Assembly: GCF_040546275.1 (NCBI RefSeq)
Contig: NZ_JBEPNO010000001.1
Location: forward strand, 372,001 to 436,000
Source of the DNA: Nakamurella sp040546275
GTDB taxonomy: Bacteria > Actinomycetota > Actinomycetes > Mycobacteriales > Nakamurellaceae
Reading direction: 5' to 3'
Length of the DNA: 64,000 nt
Shown: in pieces, positions 44,607-53,463 of the stretch
Layout of the letters: the number at the start of each line of letters is the position of its first letter
Position numbering within the stretch: position 1 is the stretch's first letter
Program-made: the position numbers and the translations under genes
The notes under the pieces: model-generated
The model's database searches: none
Told to the model about the DNA's origin: nothing
What the model saw: only the letters and a program-made list of their open reading frames with translations

Positions 44607-45895
44607 AACCCGTCCGCGTTGGGGTGCTGGGCGCCGGGGTGGTCGGTTCGCAGGTGGTGCGCCTGCTCCGGGAGCAGGGTGACGAGCTGTCGGCGCGCGT
44701 CGGTGCCCCGCTCGAACTGGTGGCGGTGGCCGTCCGCCGGCCCAAGGCGCATCCGGACATCCCGGACGAGCTGTTGACCACCGACGCCGCCGGCCTGGTG
44801 GCCAGGGATGACGTCGATGTCGTCATCGAGGTGATCGGCGGCATCAACCCGACCAAGGACCTGCTGCTGACCGCCCTCCGGCGCGGCGCCGCCGTGGTGA
44901 CGGCGAACAAGGCCCTGCTGGCCGAGGAGGGACCGGCCCTCTACGAGGCCGCCGACGCCGCAGGCGCCGACCTGTACTTCGAGGCCGCTGTCGCCGGGGC
45001 CATCCCGTTGATCCGGCCGATCCGCGAATCCCTTGCTGGGGACCGGATCTCGCGCATCATGGGCATCGTCAACGGCACCACCAACTTCATCCTGTCGCAG
45101 ATGACGGCGGCCGGCTCCAGCTACGAGTCCGCGCTCGAAGAAGCGACCAGACTGGGTTACGCCGAGGCGGACCCCACCGCGGACGTCGACGGGTTCGACG
45201 CCGCGGCCAAGGCCGCCATCCTGGCGTCCATCGGATTCCACACCAGGGTCGGTGCGGCCGACGTGCACCGCGAGGGCATCGCCGACGTCACGGCGTCGGA
45301 CATCCGCTCGGCCGCCGAGTTGGACTGCGTGATCAAGCTGCTCGCCATCTGCGAGCGCGTGACCGGCGAGCACGGCGACGCCGTATCCGCCCGCGTCCAC
45401 CCGGTGATGCTGCCCAGGGCGCACCCGCTGGCCGGCGTCGACGGCGCCTACAACGCGGTCTACGTCGAGGCGGAATCCGCCGGTCGCCTCATGTTCTACG
45501 GTCCCGGCGCCGGTGGGGCGCCCACCGCCTCCGCGGTGCTCGGCGACCTCGTGGCCGTGGCCCGGAACAAGATCAGTGGTGGCCGTGGCCCCCGGGAGTC
45601 GGCCTACGCCGCACTGCCGGTGCAGCCGATGGGCGACGTGCCGTCGAAGTACCACATCAGCCTCCAGGTGGACGACCGCGCCGGTGTGCTCGCGGCCGTG
45701 GCGATGGCGTTCGCCGATGCCGGCGTCTCCATCTCGACGGTTCGGCAGCAGGGCAGTGGAGCAGCGGCGACGCTCGTCGTGGTGACCCACTCCGCACCCG
45801 ACGCCGCGCTGTCGGACACCGTGGCCAAATTGGCCGAACTCGAGTCGGTCCACCGGGTGACTTCGGTCATGAGAGTCATGGGAGACGTGGCGTGA
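44603..45895 (+). CDS. hom: Homoserine dehydrogenase
   Basis: A 430-residue enzyme reducing aspartate semialdehyde to homoserine. The nucleotide-binding motif is VGVLGAGVVGSQVVRLLRE; VTANKALLAEEGP and IMGIVNGTTNFILSQM near residue 155 are signature blocks; ADVDGFDAAAKAAILAS carries the catalytic region. A C-terminal ACT domain (YHISLQVDDRAGVLAAVAMA near residue 355) allows feedback control by threonine. GTG 44603 and the stop both overlap neighbours by GTGA. Confidence 0.95.
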   Translation: MKPVRVGVLGAGVVGSQVVRLLREQGDELSARVGAPLELVAVAVRRPKAHPDIPDELLTTDAAGLVARDDVDVVIEVIGGINPTKDLLLTALRRGAAVVTANKALLAEEGPALYEAADAAGADLYFEAAVAGAIPLIRPIRESLAGDRISRIMGIVNGTTNFILSQMTAAGSSYESALEEATRLGYAEADPTADVDGFDAAAKAAILASIGFHTRVGAADVHREGIADVTASDIRSAAELDCVIKLLAICERVTGEHGDAVSARVHPVMLPRAHPLAGVDGAYNAVYVEAESAGRLMFYGPGAGGAPTASAVLGDLVAVARNKISGGRGPRESAYAALPVQPMGDVPSKYHISLQVDDRAGVLAAVAMAFADAGVSISTVRQQGSGAAATLVVVTHSAPDAALSDTVAKLAELESVHRVTSVMRVMGDVA

Positions 45896-46980
45896 ACACG
45901 GGTGCAGCAGTTCCGAGGCCCGGGTCGGGCTGGCCCGGTCTGATCGCCGCCTACGCAAACCGGGTGGCCGTCCCGCCGGGCGCCACCCCCATCACCCTGC
46001 TCGAGGGCGGTACCCCGCTGCTGCCGGCGCCCGCGCTGTCGGCCGCCGTCGGTGCCGACGTCTGGCTCAAGATCGAAGGTGCGAACCCGACGGGTTCCTT
46101 CAAGGACCGCGGCATGACGGTGGCCGTCACCCACGCCCTCGCGTCCGGCGCCAAGGCCGTCATCTGCGCCTCCACCGGGAACACCTCGGCCTCGGCCGCC
46201 GCCTACGCGGCTCGGGCCGGGATGACCTGCGCCGTGCTGATTCCGGAGGGCAAGATCGCCACCGGCAAGCTGGCCCAGGCGGTGGTTTACGGAGCAAGGA
46301 TCCTCCAGGTCCAGGGCAACTTCGACGACTGCCTGGAGCTGGCCCGCAAGACCGCTGCGGCGCACGAGGAGATCGCGCTGGTCAACTCGGTCAACCCGGT
46401 GCGCATCGAGGGCCAGAAGACGGCCGCCTTCGAGATCTGCGACGTGCTGGGCCGTGCACCCGACATCCACATCCTCCCGGTGGGCAACGCGGGCAACATC
46501 ACCGCGTACTGGAAGGGCTACCGCGAGTACTTCGCCGATGGGATCATCAGCTCCCGTCCGCGGATGTTCGGATTCCAGGCCGCCGGTGCGGCTCCGCTGG
46601 TGCTCGGCCACCCGATCTCGGACCCGGAAACCATCGCCACCGCGATCCGGATCGGTGCGCCCGCCTCCTGGAACGGGGCGATCGGTGCCCGCGACGAGTC
46701 CGGCGGGCTGATCGACGCCGTCACCGACGAGATGATCCTGGCGGCCTACCGGCAGCTGGCCACTACCGAGGGTGTCTTCGTCGAGCCGTCGTCGGCGGCC
46801 TCGATCGCCGGTCTGCTGGCCACCGCGGCCGACGGCCGTCTGCCTTCCGGTGCGACCGTCGTCTGCACGGTCACCGGGAACGGGCTCAAGGATCCGCAGA
46901 CGGCACTGGCCGGGCTCACCATGCCGATGATCATCCCGGTGGCGGCAGAAGCCGTGGCGGAAGCACTGGAACTTGCGTGA
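45892..46980 (+). CDS. thrC: Threonine synthase
   Basis: A 362-residue PLP enzyme converting O-phosphohomoserine to threonine. The PLP lysine is in GANPTGSFKDRGMTVAV near residue 65; CASTGNTSASAAAYAARAG near residue 95 and VGNAGNITAYWKGYREY near residue 198 (phosphate-binding Gly loop) follow. GTG 45892 overlaps the hom stop and its stop overlaps thrB. Length and order match the actinobacterial enzyme. Confidence 0.95.
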   Translation: MNTGAAVPRPGSGWPGLIAAYANRVAVPPGATPITLLEGGTPLLPAPALSAAVGADVWLKIEGANPTGSFKDRGMTVAVTHALASGAKAVICASTGNTSASAAAYAARAGMTCAVLIPEGKIATGKLAQAVVYGARILQVQGNFDDCLELARKTAAAHEEIALVNSVNPVRIEGQKTAAFEICDVLGRAPDIHILPVGNAGNITAYWKGYREYFADGIISSRPRMFGFQAAGAAPLVLGHPISDPETIATAIRIGAPASWNGAIGARDESGGLIDAVTDEMILAAYRQLATTEGVFVEPSSAASIAGLLATAADGRLPSGATVVCTVTGNGLKDPQTALAGLTMPMIIPVAAEAVAEALELA

Positions 46981-47870
46981 CCGGCGCCTGGGCGACTGTC
47001 CGGGTGCCGGCCACCTCGGCCAATCTCGGACCGGGGTACGACTGCTTCGGGCTTGCTCTGCAGCGCTACGACGACGTCGGGGCCACGCTCTGCGCTGACG
47101 GAGTGCGGGTCGAGGTCGAGGGCGTCGGAGCGGGTCAAGTGCCAACCGACGCAAGCCATCTCGTCATCCGGGCGATGGCGCGGACCTGGGCGGCCGTCGA
47201 ACGGGAGCTGCCGTCCGTCTGGCTGCGCTGCCACAACGCCATTCCGCACGGCGGCGGGCAGGGATCATCGGCCGCGGCCATCGTCGCCGGTCTGCTGCTG
47301 GGCCGGGCCCTGCTGCCGGGCGGGGGAGCGGAGGTCGGCGACGATCTGATCCTGCAGTTGGCCAACGGGATGGAGGGCCACCCCGACAACGTCGCACCGG
47401 CCCTGTTCGGCGGGTTCACGCTCGCCTTCATCGACGGGCAGGGCGGCGCCGCCGCGGTCCGGCGGGCGGTCCATCCGTCGGTGCGGGCCGTGGTCTTCAC
47501 CGCCTCGCAGACTTCGTCGACCCACCAGTCGAGAACGCTGCTGCCGCAGATGGTTCCGCACGTCGACGCCGCGGCGAATGCGGCGTCGGCGGCCCTGCTG
47601 GTGCATGCGATGACCACGGATCCGAGCTACCTGCTGGAGGCCACGAAGGACCGGCTGCACCAGCCGTACCGGGCGGCATCGATGCCGGAGTCGGCGCGCT
47701 TGATGAACGACCTGCGGGAGGCCGGGATCGCCGCGGTGATCTCCGGGGCGGGACCTTCCGTGCTGGCCCTGGTCGCCGAGGACCTGCGGTTGGATGCCTG
47801 GCGCCGCAACGGTTTCGATGCGCAGGAAGTGCCGATCTGCACTACCGGGGCGACCGTCGGCCTCGACTGA
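46977..47870 (+). CDS. thrB: Homoserine kinase
   Basis: A 297-residue GHMP-family kinase. The N-terminal motif VPATSANLGPGYDCFGLAL and the C-terminal ISGAGPSVLALV are intact. Motif 2, usually PxxRGLGSSAA, reads IPHGGGQGSSAAAIVAG here: the Arg-Gly-Leu is replaced while the phosphate-binding GSS is kept. NGMEGHPDNVAPALFGGFTL near residue 138 is normal. GTG 46977 overlaps the thrC stop. It ends the aspartate-family operon; a MarR gene overlaps its end by 29 bp from the other strand. Confidence 0.93.
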   Translation: MTGAWATVRVPATSANLGPGYDCFGLALQRYDDVGATLCADGVRVEVEGVGAGQVPTDASHLVIRAMARTWAAVERELPSVWLRCHNAIPHGGGQGSSAAAIVAGLLLGRALLPGGGAEVGDDLILQLANGMEGHPDNVAPALFGGFTLAFIDGQGGAAAVRRAVHPSVRAVVFTASQTSSTHQSRTLLPQMVPHVDAAANAASAALLVHAMTTDPSYLLEATKDRLHQPYRAASMPESARLMNDLREAGIAAVISGAGPSVLALVAEDLRLDAWRRNGFDAQEVPICTTGATVGLD

Positions 47871-48321
47871 CCGCGACGCCGGCGGTGCGCGCGAACAACG
47901 TCACGAGGTGCTCCAACTCTTCCGCCGAGAAGTTGGTGAAACCCGCCGGCGGGCGATCGAGGATCTCCTGGGCGAGGTCGGCCATCTCGCGTCCGGCGGG
48001 GGTCAGGTCGATGATCTTGCGGCGCCGGTCGGACGGATGGGTGGCCCTGACGGCCAACCGTCGATCGACCAGATCTCCGACCACCACCGAGGTGTAGGGC
48101 GGATCGGTGCCGAGCGAGGCCGTCAGCTCACCCATCGTCAGCGGCCCGGAAGACAGACGCCGCAGGGCTTTCGCCTTGATGAAGCTGACCCCCAGTCGGT
48201 GGCTGATCTCGGCCCGGCGCACCGCCAGATGCTCCATCACCATCTCGCGGATCGCCTGCCACGCAGCAACCTGCCGCCGACCAGGGTCCAGCGCGATGGG
48301 CGGGGACGGGTGGGGGGTCAT
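47842..48321 (-). CDS. MarR-family transcriptional regulator
   Basis: A 159-residue winged-helix protein: ISHRLGVSFIKAKALRRLSS, LTMGELTASLGTDPPYTSVV (helix-turn-helix) and the wing LAVRATHPSDRRRKIIDLTP near residue 100. The ATG overlaps the stop of the upstream MFS gene (ATGA, 48318-48321), an efflux pump and its likely repressor in one transcript. The 3' end overlaps thrB by 29 bp convergently. Ligand unknown. Confidence 0.9.
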   Translation of the reverse strand: MTPHPSPPIALDPGRRQVAAWQAIREMVMEHLAVRRAEISHRLGVSFIKAKALRRLSSGPLTMGELTASLGTDPPYTSVVVGDLVDRRLAVRATHPSDRRRKIIDLTPAGREMADLAQEILDRPPAGFTNFSAEELEHLVTLFARTAGVAVSRGRRSPR

Positions 48322-49853
48322 CGCGCCGCCGCGGCCTGCCGGGTCGGATCCGAGTTCATCAGACCAGCCACCCGGTCGACGGTCGACCTGGCCCAGCGAC
48401 CGGTGGTGGTCAGGCCCAGCCCGAGGACCGCGAGACCGCAGCAGGCGACGATCCACCAGGCGGTCTGCGCCGTCGCGAGAATCCCGGCCGCCTGGCCCAC
48501 GGAGGGCGATCCCGACCCTGCCACGGCGCCCGAGGCGATCACGGATCCGATCACCGCCACACCGAGAGTCGCGCCGACCTGTCGGCTGGTGGACGCCACC
48601 GCGGCGGCGACACCAGCCTGGCTGATGGGCATCCCGGAGACGGCCGTGTTGGTGATCGGCGCGTTGACCAACCCGAAACCGATCGCGAAGAGGACGTAGC
48701 AGCCGATCAGGTAGGGCAGTGCGGTGGTCGCCGTCATCACCGTGAGCCCGGTGGCGCCGAGCGCCATCGCAGTGCCCGCGAAAATCAGGGCCACCCTGGC
48801 CCGCCCGGCGGCCACCAGGCGTCCGGAGATGGGGGCGAAGATCATCGTCATGAGGGCCATCGGCAGCACGGTCAGGCCGGCCTGCAGCGCCGAGAAGCCG
48901 CGGACCTCCTGGAGATAGAGACTGTTGAGGAACAGGAAGCCGGAGAACGCTCCGAACGCGAAGATCGCGATCGCCGTCGCCCCGGAGAATGGCGCGCTGG
49001 AGAAGAATCGCAGGTCGATCAGCGGATCGACCCGACGCGGCTCGTAGAGCAGGAGCCCGATGAGCGCGGCCGCAGCGAGCAGGATGAACGACCACAGCAC
49101 GCCCGAACCCCACTGCAGCCGACCGGATTCCACGATCGCGTAGGTCAGGGCGGCCAGCATGACGATGATGAGCACCTGGCCGATCGGGTCGAACCGGCGC
49201 GCTCTGGGTGCGCGCGACTCCGGGACGAAGAGTCCGGCCAGCACGATGGCGGCGATGCCGATCGGCACGTTGATCCAGAAGATCCACCGCCAGCCGACCG
49301 TCTGGATGAGCACACCGCCGATGACCGGGCCCAGTCCCATGCTGATGCCGACGACGCCGCCCCAGATGCCGATCGCTTTCGCCCGTTCGCGCTTCTCGGT
49401 GAACACATTGGTGATGATCGACATCGCAACCGGGTTCAGCATCGACCCGCCGAGGGCCTGCACGATCCGCGCGACGATCAGCAACTGCAGGTTCGGCGCG
49501 ACGCTGCACAGGGCCGAACCGAGGGTGAACGACGTCAACCCGATCTGGAACGTCCGGCGTCGCCCGATGCGGTCGGCCGTGGATCCGGACAGGATGAGGA
49601 AGCTGGCGAGCGTCAGGGTGTAGGCATCGATCACCCACTGCAGACCGGACACGCTGGCGCCCAGATCGGTGCGGATCGAGGGGAGTGCGACGTTGACGAT
49701 GGTGCCGTCCATCCCGACGATCAGCAGACTCATGCAGCAGATGGCCAGGATGAGGGTCTTGCGTGACGCCGGTGGTCCGGCGATCTCCGCGTCGGAGGGG
49801 TGCTTCTCGAACTTCTGCGGCACGGTTGTATCGGGCAAGTTCAGCCTGCGCAA
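48318..49853 (-). CDS. MFS multidrug transporter (DHA2/EmrB-QacA type)
   Basis: A protein of about 511 residues with 14 predicted helices. Motifs: LLIVGMDGTIVNVALPSIRT (DHA2 motif D1) near residue 43, STADRIGRRRTFQIG (motif A) and ALGGSMLNPVAMSIITNVF, WGGVVGISMGLGPVIGGVLI (motif C). It should export drugs or toxic metabolites by proton antiport. The start is uncertain: TTG 49853, TTG 49838 or GTG 49823, none with an RBS. Coupled to a MarR gene. No sign of transfer. Confidence 0.92.
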   Translation of the reverse strand: MRRLNLPDTTVPQKFEKHPSDAEIAGPPASRKTLILAICCMSLLIVGMDGTIVNVALPSIRTDLGASVSGLQWVIDAYTLTLASFLILSGSTADRIGRRRTFQIGLTSFTLGSALCSVAPNLQLLIVARIVQALGGSMLNPVAMSIITNVFTEKRERAKAIGIWGGVVGISMGLGPVIGGVLIQTVGWRWIFWINVPIGIAAIVLAGLFVPESRAPRARRFDPIGQVLIIVMLAALTYAIVESGRLQWGSGVLWSFILLAAAALIGLLLYEPRRVDPLIDLRFFSSAPFSGATAIAIFAFGAFSGFLFLNSLYLQEVRGFSALQAGLTVLPMALMTMIFAPISGRLVAAGRARVALIFAGTAMALGATGLTVMTATTALPYLIGCYVLFAIGFGLVNAPITNTAVSGMPISQAGVAAAVASTSRQVGATLGVAVIGSVIASGAVAGSGSPSVGQAAGILATAQTAWWIVACCGLAVLGLGLTTTGRWARSTVDRVAGLMNSDPTRQAAAAR

Positions 49854-50284
49854 TCACTTGTAGATGTATCACTGTTAGCTTGGGCAAGAGTACTCCCGCC
49901 ACGCCGCACCGGGGGCGTTTGTTGCCGCCGGGGGCAGGGTACGTCTACGCTGGAGATCGATCACCGGTCGTGAGCAGTGCCGCCGGAATCTCGGGGATTC
50001 GATTGACGAACTCCACATCCCCCTCTTGTGCTTCGAATCGACGTGTCGTCCAACACGCGAGCGGAGCATCGAGCCCACTCGGTGTCTTCCGACGGGACGG
50101 TGTGCAAGGCCGAGGGGATGTCCGAAGGTTCCAACTCTGGCGATGTCTTCCAGCGTCTTCCAGCGCCCGACCGCAGTGACCTTTTCCCCTCCACGCCCGC
50201 CGGGTGTGGATCAGCAGCCGCCGCCCAGGGCGCCGGCGCTTCGAACCCGACCGGAATCTTCCGGGTCGGACAGGAAGGATCTTC
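49854..50284. promoter_or_regulatory. Divergent upstream region of the MFS gene and rho leader
   Basis: 431 bp with no convincing gene; short frames here have no similarity. For rho, TTGACG at 50003-50008 could be a -35 element, though the region 17 bp downstream is a poor -10. GTCTTCCAGC is directly duplicated at 50145-50164. CCGACCGG and CCGGGTCGG (50247-50269) can form a hairpin with one bulge just before the rho RBS AGGAAGGA (50272-50279), a place where autoregulation of rho could act. Confidence 0.4.
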
Positions 50285-52630
50285 GTGAGAGAAACCACGG
50301 AGCAGCCCGTCTCCTCCACCACCGCAGCGCGAGCGCGCCGCGGCGATGGACTTTCGGGCATGGTGCTCGCCGATCTGAAGGCCCTCGCGGCCCAGCTCGG
50401 CATCAAGGGCACCTCGGGACTACGCAAGGGCGACCTCGTGTCCGCCATCGCTTCCCACCAGAACAGCGGTTCGGCGCCGATCACCGGCTCCTCGCCGAAG
50501 AACAAGGCTGCCGCGACCCAGGAGCCAGGCGTGTCCGCGGAGTCAGGCGTGTCGTCACCGCCGACCGGCGCTCGGGTCGCAGGTCAGACGAACGGCCGCA
50601 ACCAGGCCCCCACCACCAGCCGCCAGGACGAACCTGCGTTGTCGCTGGACATCGATCTGCCCGAGCGTCCCGCCCGCCGACGCGCCGCTGCGCGTCCTGA
50701 GGGCGCCCCGACGAGTGCAGCTCCGATCAGTTCGGCGCCGATCAGCACGGCACAGATCGGCACCGCCCCGGCTGCCGGGTCGGCACCCGCTGCTGCAGCG
50801 CCCGACACCACCGAGCAGGCTTGCGTCAGCCGCGCCCATTCCGACGGTGCCCAGGCACCGGCCGAGAATCAGCAGCGCGACAGTCAGACGAACGGCGGCC
50901 AGACGAACGGCGGCCAGACGAACGACAGCCAGACGAACGGCGCGCAGACGAACGGCGGCCAGGGCAACGGTGGCCAGCAGAACGGCGCCGATCGGGGTGA
51001 CCGACCGTCCTACGACGACGACGGCCCCCGCAGCACCCGGCGCAACCGTCGGAATCGCCGTGACCGCGACAACCGTGGTGGCGACCAGACCACGGTCGAG
51101 AACGGCGAGATCGGTACCCGCGAGGCCCAGACCAGCCAGAACGGCCAGGCGACCCAGTCCAGCCAGACGGGCCAGAACGGACAGCAGGGCCAAGGTGGTC
51201 AGCAGGGCCAAGGTGGTCAGCAGGGCCAGAACGGCCAGCTGCCCCGCGAGAACCAGAACCGCGACGGACAGAACCGCGATGGACAGAACCGGAACCGTCA
51301 GGACAACAATCGTCAGGACACTCGCAACGGCCAGGACAACAATCGTCAGGACCGCGGCGGCCAGGATCGTGGCGGTCAGGATCTCGATGGTGACGACACC
51401 AGGCGTGGCCGTCGGTTCCGCGATCGGAACCGTCGCACCCGTGATCGGTTCGCCGACGCTCCGACCGACACCGAGGTGCGCGACGACGACATCCTGATGC
51501 CGGTGGCCGGCATCGTGGACGTGCTCGATTCCTACGCCTTCATCCGGACCTCCGGCTACCTCTCCGGCCCCAACGACGTCTACGTCTCGCTGTCGCAGAT
51601 CCGCAAGAGTGGCCTGCGTCGCGGTGACGCGGTCACCGGAGCCGTTCGCGCGCCGCGCGAGGGCGAGACCGGTGCCCGGCAGAAGTTCAACGCCCTGGTC
51701 AGGTTGGACTCGGTCAACGGGCAGGACCCCGAGCTCGCGAAGGACCGTCCGGAGTTCACCAAGCTGACCCCGCTCTACCCGAACGATCGGCTGCGTCTGG
51801 AGACCGAGTCGCACATCCTGACGACCCGCATCATCGATCTGGTGATGCCGGTCGGCAAGGGCCAGCGCGCTTTGATCGTGTCGCCCCCGAAGGCCGGCAA
51901 GACCTCGATCCTGCAAGCCATAGCGAACGCGATCACGACCAACAACCCCGAGGTCCACCTCATGGTGGTGCTGGTCGACGAACGGCCCGAGGAAGTCACC
52001 GACATGCAGCGATCGGTGAAGGGTGAGGTCATCGCCTCGACCTTCGACCGGCCGCCGGCCGACCACACCATGGTCGCCGAGCTGTCCATCGAGCGGGCCA
52101 AGCGGCTCGTCGAGATGGGTCGTGACGTCGTCGTCCTGCTCGATTCGATCACCAGGCTCGGCCGGGCCTACAACCTGGCCGCTCCCGCGTCCGGGCGCAT
52201 CCTGTCCGGTGGTGTCGATTCCACCGCGCTGTTCCCGCCGAAGCGATTCCTCGGTGCGGCCCGCAACATCGAGAACGGCGGTTCGCTCACCATCTTCGCC
52301 TCGGCGCTGGTGGAGACCGGGTCCGCCGGCGACACGGTGATCTTCGAGGAGTTCAAGGGCACCGGCAACGCCGAGCTCAAGCTCGACCGCCGGATCGCCG
52401 ACAAGCGGATCTTCCCGGCGATCGATGTGGACCAGAGCTCGACCCGCAAGGAAGACCTCCTGCTCTCGCCGGACGAGTTGGCGATCACCGTCAAGCTTCG
52501 CCGGGTGCTGTCGGCGCTGGATTCCCAGCAGGCGCTGGAGCTCCTGCTCGATCGCCTGCGCAAGACCAAGAGCAACGTCGAGTTCCTGATGCAGGTCGCG
52601 AAGACGACGACCGGCGTCGGCAACGACTGA
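50285..52630 (+). CDS. rho: Transcription termination factor Rho with long low-complexity insertion
   Basis: A 781-residue hexameric RNA helicase/ATPase. Residues about 26-55 are the Rho N-terminal SAP-like domain (VLADLKALAAQLGIKGTSGL). About 195-390 is an insertion dominated by Gln, Asn, Gly, Arg and Asp, with repeats such as GGQTNGGQTN, GQQGQGGQQGQ and DNNRQD, and an Arg-rich patch RRNRRNRRDRDNRGG. The RNA-binding cold-shock domain resumes near 400 (GIVDVLDSYAFIRTSGYLSG). Walker A is SPPKAGKTS near 535, Walker B DVVVLLDSITRLGRAY near 618. GTG 50285 follows AGGAAGGA by five bases. E. coli Rho is 419 residues; actinobacterial Rho proteins often have insertions, this one is long and repetitive. 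Confidence 0.95.
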   Translation: MRETTEQPVSSTTAARARRGDGLSGMVLADLKALAAQLGIKGTSGLRKGDLVSAIASHQNSGSAPITGSSPKNKAAATQEPGVSAESGVSSPPTGARVAGQTNGRNQAPTTSRQDEPALSLDIDLPERPARRRAAARPEGAPTSAAPISSAPISTAQIGTAPAAGSAPAAAAPDTTEQACVSRAHSDGAQAPAENQQRDSQTNGGQTNGGQTNDSQTNGAQTNGGQGNGGQQNGADRGDRPSYDDDGPRSTRRNRRNRRDRDNRGGDQTTVENGEIGTREAQTSQNGQATQSSQTGQNGQQGQGGQQGQGGQQGQNGQLPRENQNRDGQNRDGQNRNRQDNNRQDTRNGQDNNRQDRGGQDRGGQDLDGDDTRRGRRFRDRNRRTRDRFADAPTDTEVRDDDILMPVAGIVDVLDSYAFIRTSGYLSGPNDVYVSLSQIRKSGLRRGDAVTGAVRAPREGETGARQKFNALVRLDSVNGQDPELAKDRPEFTKLTPLYPNDRLRLETESHILTTRIIDLVMPVGKGQRALIVSPPKAGKTSILQAIANAITTNNPEVHLMVVLVDERPEEVTDMQRSVKGEVIASTFDRPPADHTMVAELSIERAKRLVEMGRDVVVLLDSITRLGRAYNLAAPASGRILSGGVDSTALFPPKRFLGAARNIENGGSLTIFASALVETGSAGDTVIFEEFKGTGNAELKLDRRIADKRIFPAIDVDQSSTRKEDLLLSPDELAITVKLRRVLSALDSQQALELLLDRLRKTKSNVEFLMQVAKTTTGVGND
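50885..51235. repeat. In-frame repeats in the rho insertion
   Basis: 15-bp units CAGACGAACGGCGGC, five to six copies at 50885-50974 (QTNGG), and 18-bp units CAGCAGGGCCAAGGTGGT at 51182-51235 (QQGQGG; third copy diverged). Between and after them are looser Gln/Asn/Arg/Asp repeats. Confidence 0.85.
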
Positions 52631-52641
52631 GAGCGCGACCC

Positions 52642-53034
52642 ATGACGACGCCGTTGGAGGTGTTGGCCCAATCGAAATATATGCTGTTGAACACATTTCG
52701 CCGGGACGGCACGGCCGTCGCCACGCCGGTCTGGGTGGTGCGCATCGCTGACGAGCTGATGGTCTGGACCAACCCGACGGCCGGAAAGGTCAAGCGGATC
52801 CGTCGCGACGGTCACGTCGAGATCGGGCCGTGCACCCGGAGCGGCAGGCCATTGGGCTACCCCGTGCCCGCGTCGGCCCGGATCCTCGACCCGGGCGAAC
52901 TGGACGCGGTGATGGCTGCGTTGATCGACAAGTACGGTGTGGTCGCCCGGCTCACGCAATTGCCCGACCGGATCAACGCGATGCTGTCGCGCCCGCCGCA
53001 ACCGCGTGGCGGTATCGGCCTTGTCCTCGTTTAA
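52642..53034 (+). CDS. PPOX-class FMN/F420-dependent oxidoreductase
   Basis: A 130-residue split-barrel flavin/deazaflavin protein of the pyridoxamine-oxidase-like (PPOX class, TIGR03618/03666-like) group. MLLNTFRRDGTAVATPVWVV near residue 14, ELMVWTNPTAGKVKRIRRDG and EIGPCTRSGRPLGYPVPA are family blocks. Members use F420 or bind heme/biliverdin. It starts 11 bp after rho, where other actinobacteria usually go straight to rpmE, so it may be a co-transcribed insertion. Confidence 0.85.
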   Translation: MTTPLEVLAQSKYMLLNTFRRDGTAVATPVWVVRIADELMVWTNPTAGKVKRIRRDGHVEIGPCTRSGRPLGYPVPASARILDPGELDAVMAALIDKYGVVARLTQLPDRINAMLSRPPQPRGGIGLVLV

Positions 53035-53145
53035 CACTCCAGCACGTCCATCTGGCAAACTGGGAGGCCGGCTCCGGTTCACGTTCCGCACAACGGTGCG
53101 GGCGACCCGGCGGCTGATCCGTGGCTCCAAGAGAGGAACTACCCC

Positions 53146-53358
53146 ATGAAGACCGGCATTCACCCCGAGTACGTGGCCACCGAGGTGGTCTGCAGCTGTG
53201 GCAACACCTTCGAGACCCACAGCACCAAGACCAGCGGCAAGATCACCGTCGAGGTCTGCTCGAACTGTCACCCGTTCTACACCGGCAAGCAGAAGATCCT
53301 GGACACCGGTGGCCGGGTTGCACGCTTCGAGGCCCGTTACGGCAAGCGCAGCCGCTAG
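53146..53358 (+). CDS. rpmE: 50S ribosomal protein bL31 (zinc-binding form)
   Basis: A 70-residue ribosomal protein. MKTGIHPEYVATEVVCSCGN and VCSNCHPFYTGKQ show four Cys (16, 18, 37, 40) of the Zn-containing C+ type. GAGAGGAAC upstream gives the RBS. It is followed by an intrinsic terminator at 53366, so transcription of prfA may start anew. A C- paralogue for zinc starvation is not in the window. Confidence 0.96.
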   Translation: MKTGIHPEYVATEVVCSCGNTFETHSTKTSGKITVEVCSNCHPFYTGKQKILDTGGRVARFEARYGKRSR

Positions 53359-53365
53359 CTCTCCC

Positions 53366-53403
53366 AAAGCGCCCGTCGGTCGGTGACCGGCGGGCGCTTT
53401 TGC
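53366..53403 (+). terminator. Intrinsic terminator after rpmE
   Basis: AAAGCGCCCG (53366-53375) pairs perfectly with CGGGCGCTTT (53391-53400) across a 15-base loop that can partly pair (GGT/ACC); TTTTG follows at the 3' side. Classical stem with U run. Confidence 0.8.
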
Positions 53404-53463
53404 GTCCCCATCCGGAGCGAAACCTGCTCCACCACAGAGCTTCCCGAACAGAAGGGAGCGCCG

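Noticed and set aside
50026..50700. Protein gene in the rho leader
   Set aside because: The frame overlaps rho in another frame, has no similarity and is Arg/Pro-rich as expected for an off-frame reading.
50555..52696. 713-codon minus-strand frame opposite rho
   Set aside because: Hydrophobic Val/Leu/Ala stretches come from reading the Gln/Asn repeats backwards; rho itself is certain.
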